64,000 bases of DNA from Theobroma cacao (taxonomy: Eukaryota; Streptophyta; Magnoliopsida; Malvales; Malvaceae), in contig NC_030854.1 in the NCBI RefSeq assembly GCF_000208745.1, forward strand, positions 23,703,445 through 23,767,444, written 5' to 3'. Shown piece after piece: positions 12,776 through 24,829 of this stretch. How positions within the stretch are numbered: the first letter of the stretch is position 1; each line of letters starts with the position of its first letter. The notes beneath the pieces are model-generated. The model saw only the letters and a program-made list of their open reading frames with translations. It had not been told where the DNA came from and did no database searches. The translations under genes and the position numbers were made by a program.

Positions 12776-12802
12776 ATTACGATTTTTATCTTCATTAACC
12801 TC

Positions 12803-13020
12803 CATGAGGTTTTTTTTATATTAAATCTTATATTTTACCTCTATTCTCAAAAGAGTAACGGTGTTAAAATTTCAGTTAGTTTTTTGTAAATAGATAGTAA
12901 TAATCTTTGTTTTAGTTTTTTTATATATTTATTTATTTAATTAAAAAAATATTTCACCAATGGAGATCAAAGCCTCGAACAAATAATTTAGTTCCATATC
13001 TAAAAAATCAAGAGTTTGAT
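12803..13020. other. Short AT-rich spacer
   Basis: Sequence between the copia target duplication and the IQD pseudogene. I see no gene or repeat structure. Confidence 0.5.
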
Positions 13021-13023
13021 AAG

Positions 13024-13620
13024 AATAGTTGGGGATGGAGTTGGCTAGAACGTTGGATGGCAGCCCGACCATGTGAGACTAGATTGATAGAACAATCACA
13101 AGCTAACCCTTCAGAAGCCACTCCACCATCAAAAAGTTGTTCAAGGTCCCTCATGGGAAAGAGTACAAAATCTTCTAAACCATGATCTAGGAAAGTTAGA
13201 AAGAACAATATCACTGCCAGGATTTCTACAAAGCCTCCTCATATTGGGCTAGGTTTTTGCTAGTCTTCAAGCTCTAAATTTCGATTTGATGAGAGCTCTG
13301 CTTCATATTCAATATACACTTCTACCACACCAATTTCTGGAAACACTTATCTTGGCTTTAGATAGAACAGAGGAGAATGGCAATAGTAGACCAATCTACA
13401 TGAACTTGACTGAGTCTACTGAGGCAAGCCAAAGAGCAGGCAATCATGCCTTGCAGAGAATCCAAAAGCAGCCCATGGATGAGTTCCAGTTCAAGAGATC
13501 AGCTGCTTTTTACAACGAGAATTCAAAAGGTAGTGTTGATTTTGATCCTTCAGTCCATACATCTAGACCACTATATTCACCTACACAATTGGATAAAAGT
13601 TCAATGAAACCCAAGGATAG
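13024..13620 (+). pseudogene. IQD (IQ67-domain) calmodulin-binding protein, C-terminal fragment
   Basis: The plus strand from 13024 reads NSWGWSWLERWMAARP, the hallmark DUF4005 segment of plant IQD proteins, which bind calmodulin and microtubules as scaffolds. The text continues with several stops (near 13183, 13260 and 13370) and shifts frame by about 13360. It then reads IYMNLTESTEASQR and DEFQFKRSAAF (frame of 13286-13693), also typical of IQD C-termini (usually YMNLTEST-K). The N-terminal half with the IQ motifs is absent. This is a truncated, frameshifted fragment. Whether it was left by a local gene deletion or was moved here by a transposon cannot be told. Confidence 0.8.
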
Positions 13621-13699
13621 GGTAACTGCTTGTACAATTAGATTGATAATTGTTTGTTTCTTTCAAAAGTGCAACAACCATGTTTCGGACTAGAGTTAT

Positions 13700-14310
13700 A
13701 ATTCTAGTGCTTGATATATGTGACTTCTGCTTACACGGTTTAAGAATAACATCGTATAAAAAGAAGAAATGGTTTCTTGGGAAGAATTTTTTTGCCAACA
13801 CTTACATAAATTTATAAGTTACTATATAATTGTACAAGATTATTTTTGCAAAAACTGAAAAAAAAAAAACAAAAACAAATTATTCGAGCAGGATCCATTA
13901 AGGCCTTTTAAAAGAGAGTATGTGCATCTGGATCTTCTTTGGCAAATTTTGGATACAAACCCTAATAACTCAATACTAATAATGATCCAAACAAAAATAA
14001 AATCAATATAATTCTAAAGTGAACCTATCAATCAAAATTCTCTTATTTAAAGTAATAATAGAAGGTTATTTTATTTATTCAAATTCAATATTCAAAGAAA
14101 TTATATTTTATAAAAATGAATTAAATGAATAGAAACAATGAGAAAGGAGAATTTGAAAACAAAGACAAGGGTTGAATCGTTTGAACCTATTTGGAATTCA
14201 AAGAAGAAAACACTTCTGTTTGGACAGTGAGAAAGTGAGAAAAAAGTAGGAAAGAAATCCAAAAGTTGAAATATTTTTTTAATTAAACAAATAAAATATA
14301 AAATAGTTAA
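13700..14310. other. Intergenic, no feature recognised
   Basis: AT-rich sequence with an A-rich tract at about 13856-13880. I see no coding or repeat signature. Confidence 0.5.
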
Positions 14311-14328
14311 AACAAAAGTTAATATTGT

Positions 14329-14423
14329 CTATGCACCCGAGCATTTGACTCATTAGTTGGTGCATAATCCCTTTGCCTAAAGAGTAGGGTTCTAATCCCC
14401 CCTCCCTCAATTATATATAAAAA
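14329..14423 (+). mobile_element. tRNA-derived SINE with 15-bp target duplication
   Basis: AAAAGTTAATATTGT occurs at 14314-14328 and 14424-14438. The 95-bp segment between them has a tRNA-like body (TTAGTTGGTGCATAATCCC, then GGGTTCTAATCCCCCC as a B box) and ends in an A tract. That is the layout of a polymerase III-transcribed SINE. The B box differs from GGTTCGAATCC by one base. The family name is not known to me. Confidence 0.75.
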
Positions 14424-14439
14424 AAAAGTTAATATTGTG

Positions 14440-17400
14440 TATTTACAAAAACTAATTGAAACTTTAACATTGTTATCTCTTTAAGAATAGAACTAAAACA
14501 CAAGATTTTATATGGGAAAAAAATAACTTCAGGTGCTATGTGAAACCACAACCAAAAACATCAAGGTACACTAATCAACAAGTAAAACGAACTAAGTTTA
14601 AGGGCAATGTGCGATCCACATGGTTTCTTCTCCTTGATCAATCCAATGGGTTTGAAACAATCATTTTCTAAAGCTCAATCAGTGGATGAATTAGCATGAG
14701 TCTCACTCAGGATTGGGAAGAAAACAATGGTCGAATGATTGTGAGTGATGATTAACAGCTTCATAGGGCTACAGGGTATCTAGGCTAATTCTAAGGGTTT
14801 GGAACTCTTTCCAATTTTTCTCTTACAAGCCTCTCAAGTTTTTATGGATATTTTTTCAACAATTTAGAAGCATTAGTTCATCTTTCAAAGTGAAGCATAA
14901 GTATCATATTTATAAGAAATTAATTAATCTTCATCCTTGTAAGATTATGCAAAACCATTATGCTTAATTACGTAGTTGCCTTTGGACTAACTAAACCATT
15001 GAATTAAGTCCCTAAATTTCTTGACTTCTTTTAATTAAGTCTAACTTAATTAACCCAATTGACATTCTTAATGTGTGTGACCTATTAGATTTTTAATAGT
15101 TTGGCAATAAATATTAACTATAATTTTAGTCAAGTTTGGACTAGATGAATCAAACTCTTTTACATTCAACATCAACTCCCAATTAATTATTCCATATTTA
15201 TAAGTCAAGATTGGCATTTATCAATGTATCATAACTACCATAATGTTAAGAAAAGTCATAGTGGTTTGACTCAACCTTTCAATGCATAGTCTTGTAGTGT
15301 AATTAATATCCCTTATATAATTTAATATCCTAGCAAGACTTAAAACATTGTGTAGATTGTAGTGTCTACTATAAATTTGTCTTTTCCATTTTAGTACATG
15401 ATCCTAATAATTAAAATCATCTTGAGACTGCTAGCATCTCTAATTTCCTAAGCTTAGGGCTTCCATGGGTTATTTCTTATCAAGGACCTATAAGATATTC
15501 CCTTTATATTCACTTAAGATGATGAATTTTTTATTGATTATTGACTTACCTTCATATATCTCATGCTATACCCAATATGTATCCCTTTATGAGCATCCTC
15601 GACTAAGGCCACTTTAGATAGCATCAAAGTACAGCACTCCTCATATAAGGTAATCACATTATCTCAATTATAAAGATCACTTACACAATTGAGACATGAG
15701 AATTTGTTCCATAGACACTTGAGTGATATACCAAATGGAATTCTCATGAAGGGTCATGTTTAGTGAACTTGTTCTTATAGCGAGTATGCACCCATGTTGT
15801 CTATTTTATTACGCAAATGCACGTATCGTAACAAATAATATAATAATAAGTAGAATGTTGAATCCCACAACGAATTGTACTAACTTTTGCTAAGTACTAA
15901 AATTAACAAAACTCAATCTTATTCAAACAATTGAAACTAAATGATTAATTAAAAGCAGAATTACACTAATAAAACTAACACTAAGAACTGAAAGCAATTT
16001 TAACTAGAAAACCAATTAATTAACAAACCTAGGATTACAATATCCCTAAACATTTCACATGAATTTTGTCTTTCTCTCTCTCTCTCTATATATATATATA
16101 CTTACTTAATAGATTAAATTGCTAACCTAGAGTCGTAATTTATTTATAAGTTTCTGTCAAGATTCTTATAAAAAGATCTCTCCTAATTAATTTACTATGG
16201 GTCTATGTAAATTTAATTGAAGAAAGATTCATTAAGTTCATACTTTAACCTTCGCCACATATGACATATAGGTATATGTCTATCCTATGTTGAAATTAAA
16301 TCACCTAATCAAGTAAATGAATTTCAACATATGCTATTCCATTCATGGCCTACTCCAAACTCCTTTCATCAAGTTGTATTTAGGTTTCTAGATCAATCTA
16401 ATTGGTGATCAAACAATTAAAAGCATTAAAAATAGAATTGGAATAAACAACTCATATTCCACTTATCATAAGTAAAAGAAAGATAAAGAATTCACACTAC
16501 ATGTTGAGTTCAATTGAATTCCTAGATGAAGTAAATTAGTTTATAATTACTACTAAAAACATCATCCAAAGAAAATTAACCATCAATACAAGTCAAAAAA
16601 AATATAAGAAAAACAAAAGAAAAGAGAGAAACTATGTCAAATCTAGATTCATGAATCATCCTTGATTTTCCTTGCTTTCTTTCTCGCTTGATGGCTCTTT
16701 TTTCTCTACAAAACCCTCTCTAAATGTCTTCTTAAGTTTCTCTCAAAAGCCCTCTTTAATAACCCTTGAAACCATAATTTTATAAAAATCAAAAAATTGA
16801 ATGTTAAGTTATCGGGCTAGAGCCACGATGCCTTACTCAAGGGTCTTAGTATGGACTTCACAACATTGTGGCACTGGCTTCTCTGGTCAATGTATGGTGC
16901 CCTTCAAATCACAGAACCGTGGCCCTAGCTTCCTCATGGCCGCAGACTTGACTCTCTTGTGCTGCCTTGTGCAAATTTTGCTTCAATCTATCCTCTTTTG
17001 ATGTGATTTTCTCCTTGATATGAACTCAATTGAGCAAAGTGGTAAACATGAAAATTGTATCTTCGTCCCTTAACTTTCCAATGGCTTAAGAATCACATCA
17101 ATTGGACTTTTGGAATGAGAGTTATGCTTAAAAAACTGCAACATGTACAAGAAGCACTAGCCATACTTGCACGCTTCATCATCGATTGAGGTCTTTTCAT
17201 TCAAGAATGTTCAAAAGTAGTAGACTAAATCATTAATAACTAAACTAAAAACAATTTAATGTAAAATTAAACTGAAATAAATTAAATGAAAATAACTCAA
17301 CATGATTTAAGCTAATTAAGAAAAGTAATTAAAAACACCTAATTCTAAACATAAATCTCAAGAACTTAGCGAATTTAGTATCCAAAATATGACAAAATAA

Positions 17401-17880
17401 CTCTATGTAATAGAGTTATCAACCCACATGTTACTCCAAGTATCCCTATACTTCAATAATTGAGATTGATTAACCACTTGATAAGTGAGGTACATAACCA
17501 TGTGTCTATCTCAATGTCTTATCAATATTCCTATTTCTTGATAAAACTTTTGACTAGGAACTATTTAGGAATAATGTTTTGATGCAATAAGATTCTCCAT
17601 GGGCTTTATTTCCATTAAATCAAAATATATAAGGATTTAAGAAATGGAGTGTCATTTTATAAATAATAAATGCTTAATACAATAAGTATCTCTATACAAC
17701 CAATCCAATTGGTTTGGCATACTAACATTGTCAACAAGCAAAAAAGATTCAATTTGAGAAGTGTTTCGCTAGCTCGCATGAAGGTTACCGCTTGACAAGA
17801 GCTTAGGTATTTTACACCCTCCAACAAGGGACATAGCCCAAGTATAGAGTTCAAGCAAGAAAATGAAGGTGTTAAATGTG
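14440..17880. repeat. Dispersed repeat, copy 1, interrupted by an LTR-like element
   Basis: The part at about 14900-15330 aligns by eye to 20000-20410. Shared landmarks are TTAAGTCTAACTTAAT, a block reading CCTATTAG with TTTTTAAT, and ATATTTATAAGTCAA. The repeat appears to continue at 17422-17880 after the insertion at 15798-17421. No coding domain is visible, so this is probably LTR or untranslated sequence of a retrotransposon. Confidence 0.55.
15798..17421 (-). mobile_element. LTR-like insertion, copy 1 (about 1.6 kb)
   Basis: The plus strand begins TGTCTATTTTATTACGC and ends ATAGAGTTATCA. A related copy at 36820-38243 shares the start (TACTACGCAAG), the block CTAAGTACTAAAATTA and the hairpin-forming end. 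Flanks read ACCCATGT on the left and ACCCACATGT on the right, an imperfect duplication. A (CT)n(TA)n microsatellite lies at about 16070-16101. There are no coding domains. The orientation is inferred only from resemblance to repeats that start TGATAAC. Confidence 0.5.
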
Positions 17881-18138
17881 TGTGAAGTAGCATACATAAT
17901 TTTGACCACTCACCTTGTTAACCTTCATCCTAAATCCCAAATATTTTTTAAGAACAATAAGATAAACGCAATAAAAAAAATCAAAATATCAATAAGAAAA
18001 AGGAATAAAAATAAATTTATTGGCAAGTCTTAAGGTAAAACATGATTAATTAATTGCTTGACTCTTAAAAGTCTCTTGTGGAGTCATCAAGTTGTTGCAA
18101 CGTGCAAGTCCAAGAACACGACTTCTCGACATAAAAAG

Positions 18139-18187
18139 AAGTTGTCATCAATTTTTTTTATCTAGGTGTGATTGGTCACTTAGTTAA
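18139..18187 (-). repeat. Fragment of a large-LTR 3' end
   Basis: The minus strand reads GTGACCAATCACACCTAG followed by an A tract and TTGATGACAAC. This matches the block at 32604-32645 (same first motif, then ATTGGTGGCGAC), with transitions. It is a short remnant of the same retrotransposon family as the element at 28735-32712. Confidence 0.55.
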
Positions 18188-18189
18188 AT

Positions 18190-19429
18190 TTACCATTTGT
18201 AATAGAAATCCTAAATGTTTTCTTTTTTGAAAGGTAAAAGCACAGAAAGCATTAATTCAAAAAAATATAGAAATTTTAAACTTAACTTAGGTTCATTAAT
18301 AAAGATAGATTCTAGTCTGTGAAACAAAATTAGATTTGAGACGATTACGTGTAGAGAAGATATTAGCATCCCAACAATGCCTGTTCAAAGAACATACCAA
18401 ATAAATTATCTGCTATTCTATTTTAGCCTTGACAAATAGTCATTAATTTCTTATTTACTTTTACTACCCTTAATTACCATTTAATGTCTTTCTTTTCTTC
18501 ATTTTTGTTAATTTAAATATTGAAAGCTTTTGTTAAGTTTTCCCAACAATTTTGACGATAGCTAAGGAAAATTTCCTCACTTCAAGAATCTACAAGAAAA
18601 TCACTTATTTCTATGAAGAGGCTCTGTCATAAATTCATCTATTGTTTTATAAAGTGGGGTTTAGATTTAACCTTTTATTCCTTCTTGCGTCTTTTTGTTA
18701 GTTCCCGTTTTTTCTTTTTTTTTTATGCCTTTTCCTTATTTTTTTTCTTTTTTCATTCATTTATCATGTTTTTAATTATTATTTTATTATGCCTACCTTT
18801 TTTATTTTTATTATCCTAATCTTTTTAAGCATTATTTTATTTAATTTTCATACAAATTTCTTTTGAAAAAATTCTTGATGTTGAAAATTTTCTAAATTAT
18901 CCAATTTGAAAGAACTTTAGAAATTTTCTTCACTTAGGAATTTTCATAAAAATTTCACTCACAACTTCCTTGAAATTCCATCATCGGTTAGATTTTCACT
19001 TACTTGCATAGTTGAAATGAAATATATATGATGCAAGCAATATACATCGTGATGTAACTTGAGAGTTATTCACAATATCATTTACCATATTTTTATCCAT
19101 ACATGTTATTATAATTATTTAGTAATAATCTTACATGTGAAAATGATTATGAGGATTCCCCCAACACTTTTGACAAGAGACCATACCATTTTCAGTTAGG
19201 AAAATTTAGAAAAAATTGTCACGTATAGCATTTCCTTGAAATTCACTTTTAGGAATTTTGAATAACCGTCACTTTTTTTTTTGCCCAATTTATTCACCTA
19301 AAATAATTTTTTATTTTATTATTCTGTTATTCTTTAATTTCATAATATTTTTACAGATCTCAAAAATGTCAAATAAATGGAGAAATAATTAAAAATAATA
19401 ATATACAAAGATTGGGCTAAAGTGATTAT
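18190..19429. other. Intergenic, low-complexity T-rich DNA
   Basis: The 18670-18850 stretch is almost pure pyrimidine and its open frame is low-complexity. No gene is supported. Confidence 0.5.
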
Positions 19430-20830
19430 TGTTGGGGAAAAGCAATGCAAAACAATTTGTAAATGCAGTGAAAATTTAAAGCTTTTCCATCAAGCAAAAT
19501 CATCTTTGGTTGTTTATAATAGATTAATGCTAGTTAATGAGTAGAAGGTCGTTACACCTTGGTGTTTTAGGTGTCAAAACCTAGAAACACAAGTGAGCAA
19601 TTGGGATCTTATTCCCACATAGCTTAAGTTGTTGCAAACCTTAAGGTGTGAAAGTAACAAACATCTAATGGTGATCTATATAGACTTCAAGTAGAACAAC
19701 ACTTCGAGTGATTGGGGTTTGCTTACACTGTTAAGCCTAGTGCTAGCTAGGATGAGGCACCCAGTGCTCTTCACTTCCTAACTGAATCAAGAAGCAACCA
19801 ACAAGGGAGAGGCGGACGATAAGGCGTTGTTTCCAAGGAAAGAAAGCCAAGTCAATAGACAGGGTTAAGGGATAACTAGTTTGCTGATTTCAAGGGCTAA
19901 GGTGCTTTGTCGATTTCTTTCCTCCTTCTCTCAAAGTTTTGGCTTTCTCAAGTGATTCACAACTACCACTTGTTTGTAGCATAAACCTCTTATTTATAGG
20001 CGAACACACTAATCTTAACCCTAGTAGGATTTGTAAAATTGCCTTGACAAAATTGAACCCTTTCAATTAAGTCTTTATAGTCAATACTTTTATTCACTTA
20101 AGTCTAACTTAATGTCCAATTTACATTCTTACTTGTAATCTTTATATGTGTGTTACCTATTAGGTTTTTAATAAGTTGGTAATAAATGTGAACTATAATT
20201 CTAAGCCAATAAAGATTAGATGAATTTAACAATTTACATTCATCATCAATTTCTTAATTGATTAGCTCATATTTATAAGTCAAAATTAACATGTAGCAAT
20301 GTGTCATGACTACCCAAATACTATAACAAGGTCAAAAAAGATTTGACTTAACCTTTCAGTGATCAGTCTTCTAGTGTAATTCAATCTTTTATCATCCAAG
20401 ACATAAGGCCTGATGTAATGCCTACTTTATTGTCATTATCATTTTAGTTCTTGAAACTTATCCTTAAATCCTTAATGAAGTTTGAAAAACTTATTTTTCG
20501 AATCTTCATTCTACTTTGGCTAAAGATTTCATTGAGTTAAAACATGCCAAGAAGTAGTGAGATATCTCCTTTAAATCACTTCCAATAATGTATCTTGTAT
20601 AGATCATTCATTTATCTTCATGTGGTTTATGCTATACCCAATGTATAACATGTTGTACATTATTGGCTAGGACTACCAAAGGTAATATCGAAGTATAACA
20701 ACCCTACATAAAAAAATTTGATGATCTTAAGTTTAAGATTCACTTTTACAACTTACACATGAAAACAACTAAGTCACCACCGTGCACAGAACATTTTAGC
20801 CATCTCAACCCTAATATTGAGCAATGAATC
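19430..20830. repeat. Dispersed repeat, copy 2
   Basis: This aligns with 14900-15330 and has the same order of landmarks. It begins near TGTTGGGGAAAAGC, which looks like an LTR start, but I could not find a matching end or target duplication. No coding domain is present. Confidence 0.45.
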
Positions 20831-21800
20831 CACAAGCCAGTCCACCTCCCTAGGTGTGTGTACAAAGATGATGTCCCCAATCTTTCATTTGAGCATGTCA
20901 ATCTCATTAAAAGTTGTCCAAATTAACTTGATTATCAAGCAATCTCTAGCTAGTCAAAATATCTATCTATTTTATTTGAGATTTGAGTCACAATTTCTAA
21001 AAAAAAAAAAAACTACAAATCAAATATATTTACAACTTCTTTTTTACATGATTCCCAAAACCTTAGTTAACTTTCAAGTTGGATTGAAGAAGAAGCTTAA
21101 TTTCCACTTCTTTTGTGCTTTTTTATGAAATATATTTTATTAAAATAAAACTATAATATTAAAACGTCGCAAAGGTCGCCTCAAGGAAATATCTCAATTA
21201 TAGAGTTTAAAACTTCATCTTAAAATTTTTAAGTTTAAATCTTGAAATAAATGGAATAAAATTTATGAGGCTGAGGTAACCATGTTTGATAGTGTAATCT
21301 AATATCTCACGTATATTAAAGAAAAAAAACAAGGAACCAATTAATCTAAAAGGAGACGATAAAATCAATAAAAAAAAACTAATTAACGTCCCCATCCCGA
21401 ACTCGAGGAAGGCTTCATATGTGCGGCTTCTAGGCACGCGACCTCGCAGTTTATGCATGCGCAACTAATTGACAAGCCTACCTCAGCCTCGTGGACGGCA
21501 TTCACCCAGTGTGCAACTCATACGTTTCCACCTCTCTTAAACGTGGATGAAGAAAAATAAAGTTAATTAAAATTGAATCCATGTTGTAATGGGTAAGAAT
21601 CATAATTTTCTTATTCTAGAAAGTTGGAATCCGTAAGTTATTGCATTTAAAAAATGAAACCAACTATTGAGGATATATATACGTCGTGTAGTCTTCTTTT
21701 GATAAAGTAGGTTTGGATATATAGGAGGGAAGGTAAGGTGTCACTTGTCAAGAATTAATTAATTACTCATCACAGTAGGAACGCATCGAATATACCCTCG
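20831..21800. other. Intergenic sequence upstream of the bHLH gene
   Basis: I see no coding region. The last few hundred bases form the bHLH promoter. I looked for a perfect G-box (CACGTG) and saw none. Confidence 0.5.
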
Positions 21801-21805
21801 ATTCA

Positions 21806-21816
21806 TATATATAAAA
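21806..21816 (+). promoter_or_regulatory. TATA box of the bHLH gene
   Basis: TATATATAAAA lies 90 bp upstream of the ATG at 21896, a normal plant spacing allowing a short 5' leader. Confidence 0.6.
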
Positions 21817-21895
21817 ACATCTCCTCAATTCACGACCCTCAAACCCCAAATTGGTCCTAATTAGCAAAGTTTTCAATACCAAAAAATAGACAAGC

Positions 21896-23630
21896 ATGTG
21901 TGCATTAACGCCCTTTCCAGTGTGTGAGTGGCCCTTGGATTCTCCCATCAACCACATCGAACAGATCAGCTACACCGAAATCTTTGAGGACTTGCTTCGT
22001 TTCACCTCAACACTGCCTCCAATCCAACTTGATCGCTCTCCATCATGCTCGGGAGATAGTGGTAATAACCCCATCGTCCTCAAGAAGCTTAACCACAACG
22101 CCAGGGAGCGTGATCGACGGAAGAAGATAAACAGCTTGTACACCTCTCTTCGTTCACTGCTTCCACTCTCTGAGCAAACGGTACGAATAATTTAATTTCA
22201 TCTTGGCCAATCAAACTGTCTCTACAAAAGTATTGCTGGAAGGTTGTAATTCTGATGCTTTGGCCTTTGGATTATTAATTTTCGTTTCAGAAGAGGTTAA
22301 GCATTCCAGCGACAATTTCACGAGTTTTGAAATATATACCAGAGCTACAAGCGCATGTGGAGAGACTGGTTCAAAAGAAAGAAGAAATTCTGTCAAGGCA
22401 AGAAGAGTTTAGTTGTGATCAAGAAAACAAAAGGAAAGGCAGCTCTTCGTTCGCTATTTCAGTAAGTCGGGTAAGCGAAAGAGAGGTTGTGGTTCAGATT
22501 TCAACATTTCGGGCCTTTGAGACCCCATTGTCTCACGTGTTGTTTAATTTAGAAGAGGATGGTCTATTTCTGACGGAGGCTTCTTGCTTTGAGTCTTTTG
22601 GAGGAAGAGTGTTTTACAACTTACATTTTCAGGTGTGCTTTTCAAATCTTATATGTCCATTTGCTTGTTTTCTTAATTTGTAGGCTCTTCTAAAGGCAGA
22701 GAAAAGGTATTTATTGAATAAGGTAGCTAAGAAATGGCTTACTAATACATGAAAGTAAACCCCTTGATGAAACTCCAAAAATTTGGAACCTTAAAACAGT
22801 AAAGCCTAGTGCATTTAGCAGCACTCAATAACATGCTATTAAAGTTGTTTCCATGCAAGGATAACTCTTGATTGAAGGCTACCTCATCAATTGAGGTGCC
22901 AATTTTGTGCCATGCGGCACTTTGTTTTTCTTTGTCTAGGGAAAGAAAGGAAAGGAAGGAAAGAGAAGGAAAGGAGAAATTGCAAGTGGGAAATTTATTT
23001 AAAATTTTAAGATGAATTTAAATTTAATCAAAGTGTTAAGAGAATTTTTTTAAAAAGAATTTAATATAAAAGTTTTCTTTTTTATTTTTTGTTAAATAAT
23101 AATAATAAGACATAATAAAAATCAAATCAAAACTATTTGATAAATGTTAATAATTGTTATACTTTGATTATTTTTTCTTTCTTTGTTCTAAACTTTTTTA
23201 TTAAAAAAAGTTTATAATTTACAATAAATTGAAAATTATTTGATCAAATAATTTATAATTTTGAAAAATAAAAACTTGATGGCGTTCACAACCAAGTACA
23301 AAAAGCCAACAATGAAAACGTGAGGGTAATATATTGAATGTCATATCCAAATTTAATTTTGATATTTTTATAATATTTCATGTGTTGATAAAATTAAATT
23401 CATTTTTTATGTTAAAAATAATCATAAATAATTAAAAAGTAATTATGAAAGATATTAATGGAGAACAAGGGACCTTGGTGTAGCAAATGCCCGTAGAAGT
23501 GGTACATGAGCTTTAAAATTGTCGTTAATTTATTAGTTCCTTGTTGGTAATGCAGGTGGAAAGGACGTATAATTTGGAAGGAGTGGTTTTGAACGAGAAG
23601 CTTTTGTCGTTGTATGAGAAAAGGAAATAA
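21896..23630 (+). CDS. bHLH subgroup Ib transcription factor (ORG2/bHLH38-39-100-101 type)
   Basis: Three exons join in frame: 21896-22180, 22291-22632 and 23556-23630, with introns of 110 and 923 bp bearing GT-AG ends (both phase 0). The product is 233 residues, near the usual 240-250. The basic region HNARERDRRKKINSLY (67-82) carries the His-Glu-Arg triad (67, 71, 75) needed to read E-box/G-box DNA. Helix 1 is LYTSLRSLLP, and helix 2 (KRLSIPATISRVLKYIPEL) continues into a leucine/coiled-coil stretch. The end NEKLLSLYEKRK is characteristic of the group. In Arabidopsis these nuclear proteins pair with FIT and switch on IRT1 and FRO2 under iron shortage; that role is inferred here from family. 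The basic region has NARER where NASER is the common form. All splice sites and the frame are intact. Confidence 0.9.
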
Positions 23631-24829
23631 TTGATCGCATGACTAGCTAGTTCCACATATATATTTTATTGATCCATGAAATAGTCGTATAACCACTTGC
23701 TTGGCATGAGCGAAATGTGCCCTAACCGTAGCTTGATTTTCTTAGCTTTTCCTACAAATGGCATATGGCATTTCTATGTAATTCAAAATGTATACATATC
23801 GGTTTTCTTAGATCAAATTACTCTGTAGAATTGATTTGTAAACCACTTTATCAAAGCTTTCTAACACTTCAAGGAATGGTTAGGGAACAACTTCTCCTCA
23901 TCTCCGCATCTCTTGATTTCATTGAAGTTTACAGCTGTTGCATTCCAAGGCAGGAGGAAAAGTTAATCCACGTTAGAGTTGTCAAATGGGTTGGGCTAGA
24001 CCTCCTATAAGGACTTGGGCGTTGCTCGGCCCATGGACCACAATCCTTTTGTGCCATGTCGGGATGAACCTGGCTTGACCCATATTATTTTTCCATTTTC
24101 TTTTATTGTTTTTATTTCATAATATAATTACTAATTGTTAATATATTTTAAAAAGTTTATAATAAATTAACCACGAGAATAAAAAGATAAACAGAGGTAT
24201 GATCAATGAGAAATTCCATTGCTGTCGGTTCAATCGATTTGGCCAATGCAACTAATCGACTCAATTTAAGACCATATTTATGGTTTGAAATTTTAGTTTG
24301 ATAATACATAAAAAAATGATATTTTACTGAGTGATTAATGCTTTAAATAAAAAAATGGAGAGATAGAGGCTTGAATTTTGCCACCGACAAAACTGTTTAA
24401 AAACTAAACACATAAATTTAAATGATCAAATTTGGTTGAAAAACCGGCCAAACTTGGTCCATTTGGTAAGCTGATCGGTTCTTAACCAATCAAACTAACA
24501 AACGATTTGATTGATCGTTTCGGACAGAACAAACTACCAATTCTACATTGAAGAGTCCAACGGATTGGTTCAATTTCAGTTTTTAAAAGTCCATTTATAT
24601 GATTTGGAATAATTACCAATGTTCGTAAGGGAGGAGAATATATTTTTATATGACAAATTTTTCTTATGAAAATATATTATAATTGTTATGAAATATAACG
24701 TGAAAGAACAGTTTTGAGAAAAAAATATTTAGAGAGTAAGAAGATTTTATTTTAGTATATATTTAAAAATGAAGTGAAAGGTATATTCATAAGCCAATAA
24801 CCCTTTATTTAGATAGAATTTATAAAATA
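23631..24829. other. Intergenic, no feature recognised
   Basis: AT-rich except for about 23990-24090, which resembles a common plant dispersed repeat with GGCCCATGG-like text. The 81-codon frame at 23765-24010 has no recognisable domain. Confidence 0.45.

Larger units (their letters stand above)
4653..12797 (-). mobile_element. Full-length but dead Ty1-copia element, interrupted by a solo LTR
   Basis: The element lies on the minus strand between 5-bp direct repeats ACCTC (4648-4652 and 12798-12802). Its 3' LTR is on the left (4653-4892). Its 5' LTR is on the right and is split by a foreign LTR. The internal domain reads gag, protease, integrase, reverse transcriptase, RNase H from right to left, the Ty1-copia order. 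A purine-rich tract next to the left LTR (minus strand GAGGGGGAG, near 4893-4905) and an initiator-Met primer binding site next to the right LTR support the borders. Without the inserted LTR it is about 5.2 kb, normal for copia. Many stops and frameshifts make it non-autonomous. Confidence 0.93.
9610..12797 (-). repeat. Copia 5' LTR, split into 9610-9828 and 12781-12797
   Basis: The first 219 bp match the left LTR. The match stops at 9828 and resumes at 12781 with the last 17 bp of the LTR, followed by the ACCTC target duplication. The two parts together give about 236 bp, close to the 240 bp of its partner. Confidence 0.9.

Noticed and set aside
15798..17421. Helitron, because of a TC start and a 3' hairpin
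   Set aside because: The related copy has a 5-bp target duplication and TG-like ends, which fits an LTR better; the CTRR end is not shared.
18613..18819. 68-codon open frame rich in Phe
   Set aside because: Translation of a pyrimidine tract; low complexity.
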